Assembly (NCBI RefSeq): GCF_900188175.1
Contig: NZ_FZOQ01000014.1
Span: forward strand, 62,001-126,000
Reading direction: 5' to 3'
Length of the DNA stretch: 64,000 nt
Origin: Pontibacter ummariensis
GTDB taxonomy: Bacteria > Bacteroidota > Bacteroidia > Cytophagales > Hymenobacteraceae
Shown piece after piece: positions 9,028 through 19,137 of the stretch. The position numbers were made by a program, and so were the translations under genes. Below the pieces are notes generated by a model. That model searched no databases, was not told the DNA's origin, and saw only the letters and a program-made list of their open reading frames with translations. How positions within the stretch are numbered: position 1 is the stretch's first letter; every line of letters starts with the position of its first letter.

Positions 9028-11646
9028 ATGAATTTTAATAACTATACCATCAAAGCTCAGGAGGCTATCCAGAAAGCCACCGAGATAGCAGGCGGCAACC
9101 AGCAGCAGGCTATCGAGACTGGGCATATTCTAAAAGCTATTCTGGAAACAGACGAGAACGTAACCAACTTCCTGCTGCAGAAGCTGAACATTAACGGCAA
9201 CATTCTGCACAGCAAGCTGGATGAAATTGTAAATGCCTACCCGAAAGTAAGTGGCGGTAGCCCTTACTTAGCCAACGATGCGGCGGCGGCACTACAAAAG
9301 GCCACTTCTTACCTGAAGGAGTTTGGTGACGAGTACGTAGCCATTGAGCACATGCTGCTGGGTATCTTGGCGGGCCGTGATAAAGTGGCGGGCCTGATGA
9401 AGGACGTAGGCTTTAATGAGAAAGACCTGAAAAAGGCGATCAAAGAGTTACGTGGCGGCACGAAGGTAACAGACCAGAACGCCGAAGCGAAATACAACTC
9501 ATTGAAGCGCTACGCCAAGAACCTGAACGAGTTGGCCCGCTCCGGTAAGATTGACCCGGTGATTGGCCGTGACGAAGAGATTCGCCGTGTGCTGCAGATC
9601 CTGAGTCGTAGAACCAAGAACAACCCAGTGCTACTGGGTGAGCCAGGTGTAGGTAAAACGGCGATTGTAGAAGGCCTGGCACAGCGCATGGTAAGCGGCG
9701 ACGTGCCGGAGAACCTGAAAGACAAAACATTGATGAGTCTGGACATGGGTCTGCTGGTAGCAGGTGCTAAGTATAAGGGTGAGTTTGAAGAGCGTCTGAA
9801 GGCAGTGATCAAAGAAGTAACGGACGCTGAAGGTGAGATCATCCTCTTCATTGATGAGATCCATACTCTAATCGGTGCCGGTGCGGGTGGCGAAAGCGCC
9901 ATGGACGCAGCCAACTTGCTGAAACCAGCGCTGGCGCGTGGTGAACTGCATGCCATTGGCGCCACTACACTGAAAGAGTACCAGAAGTATATTGAAAAAG
10001 ATAAAGCGCTGGAGCGACGCTTCCAGGCGGTAATGGTTGACGAGCCAAGTGTGCCGGATGCCATCTCAATCCTGCGCGGTATCAAAGACAAGTATGAGGT
10101 ACACCACGGGGTACGCATTAAGGACGATGCTATCATCGCTTCTGTGGAGCTCTCGAACCGCTATATTTCGGATCGCTTCCTACCGGATAAAGCTATTGAC
10201 CTGATGGACGAGGCGGCGGCCAAGCTGCGCATCGAGATCGACTCTTTGCCGGTGGAGCTGGACGAGTTACAGCGCCGCATCATGCAGCTGGAGATCGAGC
10301 GTGAGGCAATTCGCCGTGAAAACGACAAAGACAAAGAAGCTGCCCTCTCTAAAGAAATTGCAGACCTTTCTGGCAAACGCGATGACCTGAAAGCCAAATG
10401 GCAGAACGAAAAGCAGATCATCGAAGGCATTCAGAAAGAGAAAGAGAACATCGAGAATTATAAGCATGAAGCCGAACAGGCCGAGCGTGCCGGCGACTAT
10501 GGCCGCGTAGCAGAGCTGCGCTACGGCAAGATTCAGGAAGCTGAGGCGAAGCTAAAGCAACTGCAGGAGCAGGTACGCGAAATGCAGGGCGAGAACCCTA
10601 TGCTGAAGGAAGAGGTAAATGCCGAAGACATTGCCGAAGTAGTAGCCAAGTGGACAGGCATTCCGGTAAGCAAGATGCTGCAGAGTGACCGTGAGAAACT
10701 GTTGCACCTGGAGCAGGAACTGGGTAAGCGTGTAGCTGGTCAGGAAGAAGCCATCGAGGCTATTTCTGATGCCGTGCGCCGAAGCCGTGCCGGTATGCAG
10801 GACCCGAAACGGCCGATCGGCTCGTTCATCTTCCTGGGTACAACAGGTGTAGGTAAAACGGAGTTGGCGAAGGCACTGGCAGATTACCTGTTCAACGACG
10901 ATAACGCGATGGTGCGCATCGACATGAGCGAGTACCAGGAGCGCCATGCGGTGAGCCGTCTGATTGGTGCGCCTCCGGGATATGTGGGCTACGATGAAGG
11001 TGGCCAGCTGACAGAAGCGATCCGCCGCAAACCGTACTCTGTAGTGCTGCTTGATGAGATCGAGAAAGCGCATCCGGATGTGTTCAACATCCTGCTGCAG
11101 GTACTCGATGACGGTCGCTTAACGGATAGCAAAGGCCGTGTGGTGAACTTTAAGAACACAATCATCATCATGACGTCTAACATTGGCTCGCACATCATTC
11201 AGTCTAACTTTGAGACGATGGACGAGTTCAACCACGACGAAGTGATCGAGCGTACGAAGGATGAAGTGTTTGACCTGCTGAAAAAGTCGGTACGACCAGA
11301 GTTCCTGAACCGTATTGATGAACTGGTGATGTTCCGTCCGCTGAGCCGTGGCGACATCCGCAAGATCGTCAATATTCAGTTCCACCACATCCAGCAGCGC
11401 CTGGAAGAGGCTGGCATCCAGCTGATCGCGACCGACGAGGTACTGGACTACCTGGGCGAGCAAGGCTTTGACCCGCAGTTTGGTGCCCGTCCGCTGAAGC
11501 GTGTACTACAGCGCCAGGTATTGAACGAGCTGTCGAAAGAGATCCTGTCCGGCAAGATTAATAAAGATTCTGTGGTCGAGGCAGTACTAGAAGACGGCAA
11601 GATACGTTTCAATAACGTGGACGTGGAGATCCCTACCGGGGAGTAA
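9028..11646 (+). CDS. clpB: ATP-dependent disaggregase ClpB
   Basis: 872 residues from ATG at 9028 ([15 protein letters not shown]); a TTG 18 bp upstream is less likely. Domains in order: double Clp N-terminal repeat (about 1-145), first AAA+ module with Walker A GEPGVGKT near 205 and Walker [14 protein letters not shown], the long middle coiled-coil (about 405-525) that separates ClpB from ClpA and ClpC, second AAA+ module with GTTGVGKTE near 605 and [13 protein letters not shown], then the ClpB C-terminal domain. With DnaK it pulls polypeptides out of aggregates after heat stress in the cytosol. It is a single gene with its own terminator. No CIRCE-like or clear TAnnTTTG box was seen upstream. 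Confidence 0.98.
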   Translation: MNFNNYTIKAQEAIQKATEIAGGNQQQAIETGHILKAILETDENVTNFLLQKLNINGNILHSKLDEIVNAYPKVSGGSPYLANDAAAALQKATSYLKEFGDEYVAIEHMLLGILAGRDKVAGLMKDVGFNEKDLKKAIKELRGGTKVTDQNAEAKYNSLKRYAKNLNELARSGKIDPVIGRDEEIRRVLQILSRRTKNNPVLLGEPGVGKTAIVEGLAQRMVSGDVPENLKDKTLMSLDMGLLVAGAKYKGEFEERLKAVIKEVTDAEGEIILFIDEIHTLIGAGAGGESAMDAANLLKPALARGELHAIGATTLKEYQKYIEKDKALERRFQAVMVDEPSVPDAISILRGIKDKYEVHHGVRIKDDAIIASVELSNRYISDRFLPDKAIDLMDEAAAKLRIEIDSLPVELDELQRRIMQLEIEREAIRRENDKDKEAALSKEIADLSGKRDDLKAKWQNEKQIIEGIQKEKENIENYKHEAEQAERAGDYGRVAELRYGKIQEAEAKLKQLQEQVREMQGENPMLKEEVNAEDIAEVVAKWTGIPVSKMLQSDREKLLHLEQELGKRVAGQEEAIEAISDAVRRSRAGMQDPKRPIGSFIFLGTTGVGKTELAKALADYLFNDDNAMVRIDMSEYQERHAVSRLIGAPPGYVGYDEGGQLTEAIRRKPYSVVLLDEIEKAHPDVFNILLQVLDDGRLTDSKGRVVNFKNTIIIMTSNIGSHIIQSNFETMDEFNHDEVIERTKDEVFDLLKKSVRPEFLNRIDELVMFRPLSRGDIRKIVNIQFHHIQQRLEEAGIQLIATDEVLDYLGEQGFDPQFGARPLKRVLQRQVLNELSKEILSGKINKDSVVEAVLEDGKIRFNNVDVEIPTGE

Positions 11647-11686
11647 GAAGAGTTTGAAGAGTAATAAAGTTAAAGTTTAGTTGAGC

Positions 11687-11716
11687 AAAAGCCCCACCGT
11701 TGGTGGGGCTTTTTGT
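11687..11716 (+). terminator. Intrinsic terminator of clpB
   Basis: A 12-bp stem AAAAGCCCCACC/GGTGGGGCTTTT with a 3-nt loop and T-rich tail, 40 bp after the clpB stop. Confidence 0.9.
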
Positions 11717-11988
11717 TTTGTATGCCTCTTATAGGACCGGAGACAGTTTTCAAAGCTCTTGCCAGAACGCGCAGTGTGCGCAGCTCCTGCGAGCGTCTCC
11801 GTTATAACGAGTTAGCAACAGCCATTGGCACAAGCATCCGCGGGTTGTAAAAGCACCGCGAGGTCTATTGAGCGGCCAGTACAAAGCCAAGTGATATAGG
11901 TACACCAGGCCAGTAACTTTCCCTCCTCATCCAAGTACAACGTTTATAAAAATACTACCTTGTATAGTTCTACGTTATCAGTTTACCC
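11717..11988. other. Intergenic region between clpB and the lipocalin-like gene
   Basis: About 270 bp after the clpB terminator. A box TACCTTG lies near 11960 and may belong to the downstream gene's promoter. No gene or RNA could be supported. Confidence 0.4.
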
Positions 11989-12387
11989 ATGAGAGCTTAC
12001 CTATCCCTTTTTGCCCTGCTTATACTGTTTACTTTCTCTGGTTTTGCTGTGAAACCACATCAAAACACCTACTCCATTATAGGAAGTTGGAAACTGGTAG
12101 GCATGCAGTTAGACGGACAAGAAGGAGGCGAAACCATGGAACAGGCCTTGGACGATCACCAAATGCGCTTTGTGTTTGAGGAATCGGGGCAGTTCAGGAT
12201 GGTGCTGGGCCCCGATGGTAGAGGCCTCAGTGGGGGATACCTCTACGACCCGGAGAACCAGATCCTGAGCATCATGTATGGGTCACATACCGATACAGCC
12301 CTCGTTTCGTGGGAGGGCGCAGACAAAATGATCCATGCGACAAAGGACGGTAAGACCAAAACCACCATGCAGCGCGTAAGGGAATAG
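11989..12387 (+). CDS. Secreted lipocalin-like small protein
   Basis: 132 residues. An N-terminal signal peptide (MRAYLSLFALLILFTFSGFA) is followed by the lipocalin-type opening IIGSWKLVGMQLDG, a short beta-rich body containing RFVFEESGQFRMVLG and GGYLYDPENQILSIMYG, and a basic end (KTKTTMQRVRE). The pattern fits the small Bacteroidota lipocalin-like or META-like family of exported proteins; no ligand is known. It stands alone, convergent with the Dabb gene across a shared terminator hairpin. Confidence 0.65.
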   Translation: MRAYLSLFALLILFTFSGFAVKPHQNTYSIIGSWKLVGMQLDGQEGGETMEQALDDHQMRFVFEESGQFRMVLGPDGRGLSGGYLYDPENQILSIMYGSHTDTALVSWEGADKMIHATKDGKTKTTMQRVRE

Positions 12388-12412
12388 CGCTTCTGGTTTC
12401 TTAAAATTATAG

Positions 12413-12457
12413 AAGAGCCCCTGCTTAGGAAGTAGTTCCTGGGCAGGGGCTCTTTAT
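12413..12457. terminator. Bidirectional terminator hairpin
   Basis: A 12-bp stem AAGAGCCCCTGC/GCAGGGGCTCTT between the convergent lipocalin-like and Dabb genes, T-rich on the plus side and followed by TTTCTTC-type sequence on the minus side. Confidence 0.75.
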
Positions 12458-12477
12458 TCTGTTAGGTTTAATCGGGC

Positions 12478-12780
12478 TTAGGCGTCTACAGCGTCATAAA
12501 TAACCACTTTCGACCAAAGGGAGGAGCAGTCTTCCACAAACTTTTTATGCACCGGATGCACCTGGTACGTATCGTGGTCTTCCTTGTTATCAAAGATCAG
12601 GAGTAAAGAAAAATGATATCCTCTTTCAATCACAGGGCGGTCTGTATCGGCTGGCACGCCTATGTGCACCGTGCGGATAGTCTCTACAGTTTGTAGTGAC
12701 TTTAAGCCTTCCAGTAATCTTGCTTTTTCTGCTGCTGCTTCAGGGTTTTTTAGCCAAAAGTAAACGTGGTGTACAAACAT
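12478..12780 (-). CDS. Dabb family (stress-responsive alpha/beta barrel) protein
   Basis: 100 residues, the full length of a single Dabb domain. The opening MFVHHVYFWLKNP, the central HIGVPADTDRP and the block YHFSLLLIFDNKEDHDTYQVHPVHKKFVE are family hallmarks. Dabb proteins form dimeric alpha/beta barrels; in bacteria most have no known substrate. It ends facing the shared terminator and is followed upstream, 95 bp away on the same strand, by the STAS-like gene, so it could be the last gene of a minus-strand group. Confidence 0.9.
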   Translation of the reverse strand: MFVHHVYFWLKNPEAAAEKARLLEGLKSLQTVETIRTVHIGVPADTDRPVIERGYHFSLLLIFDNKEDHDTYQVHPVHKKFVEDCSSLWSKVVIYDAVDA

Positions 12781-12875
12781 GTTTTTCTATATAGGTTTAG
12801 GTAAATGTAAAAAGATAAACGGGCTTTAAAAAGGAGTCGGTCCTGTAGCTCGATGTAAGGCCCTGCTCTTTGCTC

Positions 12876-13238
12876 CTACTCCCCCTCCTGTACCCACCTC
12901 ATTGCCTCCTCTCGCTCCTCCACCTCGAAATAGCGGACGCCCTTTTTCTTTACCGGGCTTACGAGTTTGGCTGCCCATTCATGCCAGGCCTTGTTCCCTA
13001 CCATGGCTACCCGGCCATACTCCCGCCCATGCACAATGTCCAGTAAAGCATTTTCCATGGCCGCACCGGGCTTCACCCAGTGCAGGTCTGCCATTTCGTA
13101 GTAAAGCCGGGCCGATCCGGTTGCTTTCATCCGGTCCCGGATCTTTTCCCGGTACTGGTCAAAGTCTGCGTTGGTAAGCTCGCCGCTTACTCTAACAGCT
13201 AGTAAATCGCCTTGTGTTTGGGGCAGTACCTCTATCAT
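12876..13238 (-). CDS. STAS/SEC14-like domain protein (SpoIIAA-like)
   Basis: 120 residues forming one domain of the SpoIIAA-like/DUF3478 family: GDLLAVRVSGELTNADFDQYREKI at the start, ARLYYEMADLHWVKPGAA in the middle and GRVAMVGNKAWHEWAAKLVSP near the end. Proteins of this family are thought to bind small hydrophobic ligands or act in stress signalling, but function is unproven. It starts only 15 bp after the stop of the Gfo/Idh/MocA gene, so the two are very likely one transcript. Confidence 0.85.
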   Translation of the reverse strand: MIEVLPQTQGDLLAVRVSGELTNADFDQYREKIRDRMKATGSARLYYEMADLHWVKPGAAMENALLDIVHGREYGRVAMVGNKAWHEWAAKLVSPVKKKGVRYFEVEEREEAMRWVQEGE

Positions 13239-13253
13239 TTGTCAACAATGTCT

Positions 13254-14342
13254 TTAATCTTCAGCTAGGTGTTTCTCTTGTTCTTCCAGTACGACTCTTC
13301 TCTCCTCCCGGGCTGATTGGCGGGCTGCCTCGAGTATTTCCATCACGATCAGGTTATTTTCAAGGGATGAGAGGTCTCCTTTGGGCTTGATCTCCCCGTT
13401 GACCACTGCTGCAAAGTAAGAAGTATAGTCCTCATAAGGCTCCGCCAGGGATTCTATCCTCTCTACTCTATATGTCTCGTCGCCAGCGCCCTTTTTTCTA
13501 AGGAAGTCATGGTTGACGGCTTGCAGGTAACCACTTTCCCCGTACACTTCCAGGTCTTTGATATCAAAGGGCCAGTTCCAGGAAGCCTCTATGATCCCCG
13601 TCGCTTTTGGATACTCAAGCAGGATAGTCGCATCGTCGTCTACGTCTGGGTAAACATGGGGCTTTAGCTGGCGCGTAACAGCAGTAACCGCTTTGGGCCG
13701 CTGCCCCTGCATCAGGCAAGTCATCAGGTTAGCGCCATAGCAACCAAAGTCCATGATGGCGCCTCCACCGTTCATTTCCGGGTCCGTCAGCCAGTCCAGG
13801 AACTCTGCTGAACAGCCAATCTCTTTCGGTCCGGCGTTGCCATCATGCACCACCATCTTCCGGACTTCCCCAATATTGAGTTTATGGTTTACCATGATCA
13901 GCACCTCCTGATTGCTGGGGTACCAGGTCGTTTCGTAGTTAGTAAGCAGGTAGATGTTATGCTGCCGGGCAAGTTTGGCCATATGCTCCGCATCCTGTAA
14001 GCTGGTAGCGAGAGGTTTCTCCACCATCACGTGTATCCCCAAAGGGGCGCACTTCTCTACCACACCCACATGTCCAGCTATCGCGTTGAAAGCCATCACA
14101 GCCACCGGCTTCCGGATCTGTAAGAGCCTGGAAAGGCTTTTGTAGAATAGCGACTTGGGAAGGTGGAACTGCTTTTGGTAACGCTGCACCAACTCCTCAT
14201 CCTGCTCGGCAATGCCTACGATGCTTATTTTGCCTTCCTGGTAGCGCTGCAACACCCCCTGCACATGGTCGTGGCTTAGGCCTGCCAACGCTACTTTCAA
14301 TGATCGTCTGTTACCTACCGTAGCATTTTCTGTCTCAGCCAT
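13254..14342 (-). CDS. Gfo/Idh/MocA family oxidoreductase
   Basis: 362 residues. The N-terminal Rossmann fold starts LKVALAGLSHDHVQGVL; the typical GxGxxG is altered to GLSHDH, as in some subgroups of the family. The hallmark EKPLA occurs near residue 100, followed by the (beta/alpha) C-terminal domain with GGGAIMDFGCYGANL near 190. Members use NAD(P) to oxidise or reduce sugars and related polyols in the cytosol. No Tat signal is visible, unlike many Bacteroidota homologues. It is followed closely by the STAS-like gene and preceded, beyond a terminator, by a lactonase-type protein, a context suggesting sugar metabolism. The exact substrate is unknown. Confidence 0.9.
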   Translation of the reverse strand: MAETENATVGNRRSLKVALAGLSHDHVQGVLQRYQEGKISIVGIAEQDEELVQRYQKQFHLPKSLFYKSLSRLLQIRKPVAVMAFNAIAGHVGVVEKCAPLGIHVMVEKPLATSLQDAEHMAKLARQHNIYLLTNYETTWYPSNQEVLIMVNHKLNIGEVRKMVVHDGNAGPKEIGCSAEFLDWLTDPEMNGGGAIMDFGCYGANLMTCLMQGQRPKAVTAVTRQLKPHVYPDVDDDATILLEYPKATGIIEASWNWPFDIKDLEVYGESGYLQAVNHDFLRKKGAGDETYRVERIESLAEPYEDYTSYFAAVVNGEIKPKGDLSSLENNLIVMEILEAARQSAREERRVVLEEQEKHLAED

Positions 14343-14461
14343 TGTTGCTTGTTCTTTACAAATGACACGCTTGGGGCTTCTGTCGCTTTTCTACGGAGTT
14401 CAGGGCTTTGGCGCTGTGTTCGGCTAAAAGTTTTATGCTCAAACAAATACAGAGGAGACCA

Positions 14462-14494
14462 GACAAAAAGCGCCAGCCTTATGGGCTGACGCTT
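14462..14494 (-). terminator. Intrinsic terminator of the lactonase-family gene
   Basis: An 11-bp stem (one G-T pair) at 14468-14478/14484-14494, followed on the minus strand by TTTTTGTCT, 30 bp after the lactonase stop. Confidence 0.75.
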
Positions 14495-14524
14495 CTGCTG
14501 ATTCTGTCGGTCAGTGTGTGCTGG

Positions 14525-15760
14525 CTATTGAAAGGCAGGTACCACCTGTACGTTTACCGGCTTGTGCACTTCTGCTTCGTACCCAGTCGGTGTCAGCTTA
14601 CCCGTTGCCTTGTCTATCTTAAAGGTGGTGATGTTATTAGAGCGCTCGTTGGCTACCATCAAAATGTTACCAGTCGGATCAATGCTGAAATCGCGCGGCC
14701 AGTCCCCTCCTGTGCTCACCAGCTGTACCTGCGTCAGTTTGCCTGTGTTCTCGTCGATGGCATATACCACAATGCTGTTATGCCCGCGGTTCGACCCATA
14801 CAGGTACTTGCCGTCCGCCGATACCTTCACCTCTGCGGTCTGGTTGTTCTCTTTGAAGTCAGCCGGTATGGTTGGCACAGTCTCTATCTCTGTAAAAGTA
14901 CCTTTGTCTGCATCATAAGCAAGCGCGACCATGGTCGAGTTCAGTTCGTTGATCAGGTAAGCATAGCGGCCGTTCGGGTGAAAAGTAAGGTGACGCGGTC
15001 CTGCCCCGGGCTCCGTGGTATAAGCTACAGCAGGGTCATTTGGCGTTAGTTCTGCTTTATCCGGGTTTAGGCGATAGCTATACACTTTGTCGGTGCCCAG
15101 GTCCACCGCCAGTACATACTTGTTCTGTGGGTCCGGTGCAATGTAATGGGCGTGCGGTGCTTCCTGCCGTTGCTTATTCGGCCCGGCGCCTTCATGCTGC
15201 TGCACAGAACTAGCCTCTCCCAACTGTCCGTTCTCCTGGATCGGGAAAGCCGCCACGTTACCGCCCATATAATTGGCCACCAGCACTGTTTTGTTCTCCC
15301 CATCCACCGTAGTGTGGGCAGGCGACCCGCCTTTAGAAGGCACCCGGTTTAGCAACGTTAGGGCTCCTGTTTGCGGGTCTACCGCAAAGGCACTGACGGC
15401 ACCGCTGTTCTGCCCCTGGTAGTCTCCTATTTCGTTTACTGCATACAGGTAACGGCGCTCTTCATCTAAAGCCAGGAAAGAGGGGTTCGGCCCTCCTTTT
15501 GTCGCACTCTCCCGAGTCAACTCTCCTGTTTCTGGATTCAGGCGATAGAGAAAGATACTTTCCGCCTCCGGGTCTGCATAGGTGCCAACGTATACCATAG
15601 ATGTTGCTAAGTTTTGTTCCTCACTTTCAGATGTTACTGCGTCCGCCGCGTTTTCGGTACCCGTTGAGGTACAGGCTGAAAACGCAAGCGACAGACTGGC
15701 CAGCCCGAACGCTGCTGCTTTTACTAGAGGATGGCTCTTGGAGTTATTTGGTCTCATCAT
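14525..15760 (-). CDS. Lactonase-family beta-propeller lipoprotein (6-phosphogluconolactonase-like)
   Basis: 411 residues from MMRPNNSKS; a GTG 51 bp upstream would add an unlikely extension. The signal peptide ends in the lipobox AFSAC, so the protein is probably a lipoprotein of the periplasm or outer membrane. The mature part is a seven-bladed propeller of the Pgl/lactonase type: YVGTYADPE, GGPNPSFLALDEERRYLYAVNE, EAPHAHYIAPDPQNKYVLAVDLGTDKV, GAGPRHLTFHPNGRYAYLINE and GGDWPRDFSIDPTGNILMVANE are recurrent blade motifs. Cytosolic relatives hydrolyse 6-phosphogluconolactone; an exported form more likely acts on another sugar lactone. It is next to the Gfo/Idh/MocA oxidoreductase, whose products could be lactones (inference). 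Confidence 0.88.
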   Translation of the reverse strand: MMRPNNSKSHPLVKAAAFGLASLSLAFSACTSTGTENAADAVTSESEEQNLATSMVYVGTYADPEAESIFLYRLNPETGELTRESATKGGPNPSFLALDEERRYLYAVNEIGDYQGQNSGAVSAFAVDPQTGALTLLNRVPSKGGSPAHTTVDGENKTVLVANYMGGNVAAFPIQENGQLGEASSVQQHEGAGPNKQRQEAPHAHYIAPDPQNKYVLAVDLGTDKVYSYRLNPDKAELTPNDPAVAYTTEPGAGPRHLTFHPNGRYAYLINELNSTMVALAYDADKGTFTEIETVPTIPADFKENNQTAEVKVSADGKYLYGSNRGHNSIVVYAIDENTGKLTQVQLVSTGGDWPRDFSIDPTGNILMVANERSNNITTFKIDKATGKLTPTGYEAEVHKPVNVQVVPAFQ

Positions 15761-16006
15761 ATTTGTTTTTAAATCTCTTCTGCTGTAGGAATAAAGGAAT
15801 AGGTACATCACCTCTTAAAGTTAGGAATATTGCCAGATAAGCCTACAGAAACAGGAGCTGATTTAGATTTTGGTACCGCTTTAGCAAAAGGCACAGGACG
15901 TCTTAACCCATTTGTGCGGCCTTATGTTTGGCACTCATATTGCATCTATAAAGCATTAATCCTAATTTGCCAACTTCTATATTCATATAACGCTACGTAA
16001 AACCGC

Positions 16007-16600
16007 TTGTCTTCCGTTTTCTCTACATACGTTCAGTTAGGCTTCCATCATATTTTCGATTTCCAGGCCTACGACCACATGCTGTTCCTGCTTGCCCTGA
16101 GTGCTATCTATACCTTAAGCGACTGGAAAAAGGTTATTGCCCTGGTCACCAGCTTTACCATCGGGCACTCCATTACGCTGGCACTGGCTGTTTTTGAAGT
16201 GATCCGGTTCGATACGGCCCTGATCGAGTTTCTGATACCGGTTACGATCTTTCTGACCTGCGTCACGAACTTCTTCAAGCTAAAAGGAGCTGCGGCCAAG
16301 CAACCGACGATCCTGTCGTTGCACAACCTGATGGCCATCTTCTTTGGGCTGGTACATGGCATGGGCTTCTCTAATTTCTTGAGGGCCATGCTGGGGCGCA
16401 GTGGGGAGATATGGGAGCAATTGCTGGCCTTTAACATCGGGATTGAACTCGGACAACTGCTGATTGTGTCTATATTACTGATTATTGGATTCCTGGTCCT
16501 GAACCTGTTTCACGCGAAAAAGCGCGATTGGATCATGGTGCTTTCCAGTGCGGCGGCAGGCATCTCCTTGATATTGATGATGGAAACCAGTATCTTTTAG
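16007..16600 (+). CDS. HupE/UreJ family membrane protein
   Basis: 197 residues from a TTG start at 16007; an in-frame stop lies just upstream and no ATG precedes the conserved region, so TTG is favoured. Family motifs are GFHHIFDFQAYDHMLFLLAL near residue 12, FTIGHSITLAL near 50, LVHGMGFS near 118 and FNIGIELGQ near 145, spread over about six or seven membrane segments. HupE/UreJ proteins are implicated in nickel transport, and the conserved His residues are consistent with metal binding, but no urease or hydrogenase gene is nearby. It is 68 bp upstream of the M1 peptidase on the same strand. Confidence 0.85.
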   Translation: MSSVFSTYVQLGFHHIFDFQAYDHMLFLLALSAIYTLSDWKKVIALVTSFTIGHSITLALAVFEVIRFDTALIEFLIPVTIFLTCVTNFFKLKGAAAKQPTILSLHNLMAIFFGLVHGMGFSNFLRAMLGRSGEIWEQLLAFNIGIELGQLLIVSILLIIGFLVLNLFHAKKRDWIMVLSSAAAGISLILMMETSIF

Positions 16601-16668
16601 CGTTAAAACATTAACTAATTATAAAAGCACCTTTACAAACTAAACTAATCTTCCTTAACCAAAACCAT

Positions 16669-18999
16669 ATGAGACACCTACTAAAAGGCTTGGCCTTGGC
16701 TGGTCTGATGGTTGGGCCCCTGGTGGCACAAGCACAGGACACAAAGTTCTCCCAACTGGGGCAAGAACTGCCAACACCCAACACCTACCGCACCGCCTCA
16801 GGAGCACCTGGCCACCAATACTGGCAGCAGCGGGCCGATTACAACATCAACGTAGAGCTCGACGACAAGAACCAGTCTATCAAAGGTTCTGAGAGCATTA
16901 CCTATACGAACAACTCCCCGGACGCATTGAAGTACCTGTGGGTACAACTGGATCAGAACATCTTTGAGCCAAACTCAATGAGCAACCTGACCCAAACCGC
17001 AGAGCTTAAAAAGGATATGTCTTTGCGTGCAGTGGAGTACATGACGCGCGAGAAGTTTGACGGCGGCTTTAAAATCGAGTCGGTAAAAGACCGCAGCGGC
17101 AAACCGTTGAAGTACACCATCAACAACACCATGATGCGCGTTGATCTGCCAACGCCTCTAAAGCCTGGCCAGTCATTTAGCTTCGGGATAGATTGGCACC
17201 ATAACATTAACGACCAGAAAGCCCTGGGCGGCCGCTCTGGCTATGAGTACTTCCCGAAAGACGGCAACTACCTGTACGAGATGGCCCAGTGGTTCCCGCG
17301 CATGGCCGTGTATGACGACGTGAACGGCTGGCAGCACAAGCAGTTCCTGGGAAGCGGTGAGTTTGCCCTGCCTTTCGGCGACTACAAGGTAAGCATCACC
17401 GTACCTGCCGACCACGTAGTGGCCGGAACAGGCGTACTGCAGAACGCAAACCAGGTACTTTCTTCTACACAGCAGAAGCGCATGGCCGAGGCTGCCAAAA
17501 GCGACAAGCCTGTCGTGATCGTGACGCAGGAAGAAGCGACCAAAGCAGAGAAAGACCACGCCCAGAACAAGAAAACATGGGTATACAAAGCCGATAACGT
17601 GCGCGACTTTGCCTGGGCAAGCTCCCGTAAATTTATCTGGGATGCCATGAACGTAAACGTGGGCGGCAAGAACGTGCTGGCGATGTCCTACTACCCGAAA
17701 GAGGCAAACCCACTTTGGGGGCAGTACTCTACAGAGGCCGTTGGCCATACGCTAAAGACTTACTCTAAGCGCACCATCGACTACCCTTATCCGGTAGCGA
17801 TCTCGGTACACGGCCCTGTAGGCGGCATGGAGTACCCGATGCTCTCCTTCAACGGCTACCGCCCTGAAGAGGACGGCACTTACTCAGAGCGTACCAAGTA
17901 CGGCCTGATCTCTGTGATCATTCACGAGGTGGGCCATAACTTCTTCCCGATGATCATTAACTCCGATGAGCGCCAGTGGACATGGATGGACGAAGGCCTG
18001 AACACCTTTGTACAGTACCTGTCTGAGCAGGAGTGGGAGCGCAACTACCCATCCCGCCGTGGTGAGCCACAGGACATCGTGGAGTACATGAAGAGCGCCA
18101 AGAACACGCAAGTACCGATCATGACCAACTCAGAATCTGTATTGCAGTTCGGTAACAACGCTTATGGCAAGCCGGCTACAGCCCTGAACATCCTGCGTGA
18201 GACGGTGATGGGACGTGAGTTGTTCGACTATGCCTTTAAAGAGTACGCCAACCGTTGGGCCTTTAAACACCCAATGCCGGCTGACTTCTTCCGTACCATG
18301 GAAGATGCCTCCGGGGTGGACCTTGACTGGTTCTGGAGAGGCTGGTTCTATACAACAGACCACACTGACATCGCAATTGATGACGTGAAGTGGTACACGA
18401 TCGATTCCCAGGATCCTGCTTTTGTGAACGCGCAGCGCCGTGAGCAACTGAACCAGGAGCCAAAGACCCTGTCGGAGCAGCGCAACCTAAAGGATATTCA
18501 GAAGACGCTGGTAGAACTGAAGCCACAGCTGAAAGACTTCTACAACAGCTACGATCCGCTTGCCACCACGCCGGCGCAGCAGAAGCAGTACCAGTCGTTC
18601 CTGGCTGGCCTGACACCAGAGCAGAAAAAGACGCTGGATTCTGGCCTGAACTTCTACGAAGTAGGCTTCAAGAACTTGGGTGGCCTGGTAATGCCGCTTA
18701 TCGTACGCATGGAGTTCGAAGACGGTACAGACGAAGTAGTGAACATCCCTGCAGAGATCTGGCGCTACAACAACGACGAGATCACGAAAGTGTTTGTAAC
18801 AGAGAAGCCGGTTGTAAGCTTTACACTGGACCCACAGTTGCAGACCGCTGACACCGACCTGGAAAACAACTTCTTCCCACGTCGTCTGGCTCCGTCTCGT
18901 TTCGAGATCTTTAAGCAGAATCAGGACAGAAGAAACCCAATGCAGCGTGAGCGCGCCACTAGCAGCACCAGCAATGGCAGCAACAATGCCGGTAGATAA
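16669..18999 (+). CDS. Secreted M1 family metallopeptidase
   Basis: 776 residues with a signal peptide ending near AQAQ (residue 23). The zinc site HEVGH at 419-423 with Glu442 fits the M1 pattern HExxH-x18-E exactly. A GGMEYPM block near 385 corresponds to the GAMEN exopeptidase motif. The protein has a long C-terminal part and a Ser/Asn-rich tail. It is expected to be a periplasmic or surface aminopeptidase that trims peptides for uptake. It may be co-transcribed with the HupE-like gene, and ends in a strong terminator shared with the convergent ndh gene. Confidence 0.94.
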   Translation: MRHLLKGLALAGLMVGPLVAQAQDTKFSQLGQELPTPNTYRTASGAPGHQYWQQRADYNINVELDDKNQSIKGSESITYTNNSPDALKYLWVQLDQNIFEPNSMSNLTQTAELKKDMSLRAVEYMTREKFDGGFKIESVKDRSGKPLKYTINNTMMRVDLPTPLKPGQSFSFGIDWHHNINDQKALGGRSGYEYFPKDGNYLYEMAQWFPRMAVYDDVNGWQHKQFLGSGEFALPFGDYKVSITVPADHVVAGTGVLQNANQVLSSTQQKRMAEAAKSDKPVVIVTQEEATKAEKDHAQNKKTWVYKADNVRDFAWASSRKFIWDAMNVNVGGKNVLAMSYYPKEANPLWGQYSTEAVGHTLKTYSKRTIDYPYPVAISVHGPVGGMEYPMLSFNGYRPEEDGTYSERTKYGLISVIIHEVGHNFFPMIINSDERQWTWMDEGLNTFVQYLSEQEWERNYPSRRGEPQDIVEYMKSAKNTQVPIMTNSESVLQFGNNAYGKPATALNILRETVMGRELFDYAFKEYANRWAFKHPMPADFFRTMEDASGVDLDWFWRGWFYTTDHTDIAIDDVKWYTIDSQDPAFVNAQRREQLNQEPKTLSEQRNLKDIQKTLVELKPQLKDFYNSYDPLATTPAQQKQYQSFLAGLTPEQKKTLDSGLNFYEVGFKNLGGLVMPLIVRMEFEDGTDEVVNIPAEIWRYNNDEITKVFVTEKPVVSFTLDPQLQTADTDLENNFFPRRLAPSRFEIFKQNQDRRNPMQRERATSSTSNGSNNAGR

Positions 19000-19021
19000 G
19001 TAAGGTCTCAACGGTATTAAC

Positions 19022-19056
19022 AAAAAGCCTTCGGAATCACATCCGAAGGCTTTTTT
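19022..19056. terminator. Bidirectional terminator between the M1 peptidase and ndh
   Basis: A 14-bp stem AAAAAGCCTTCGGA/TCCGAAGGCTTTTT with a 6-nt loop and T runs on both strands. Confidence 0.88.
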
Positions 19057-19137
19057 ATTGGCGATTTGTTGTTTCAGTCAAACTTGGCATTCAAGTGCCC
19101 GCCTGCTGTTATGCATGTAGCCTTAATTTACAACACG

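Noticed and set aside
11717-11988. tRNA or other stable RNA after clpB
   Set aside because: Some GC-rich short pairings but no cloverleaf, CCA end or T-loop sequence.
14408-15049. 213-codon open frame on the plus strand
   Set aside because: Overlaps the lactonase-family propeller gene on the other strand and shows no motif.
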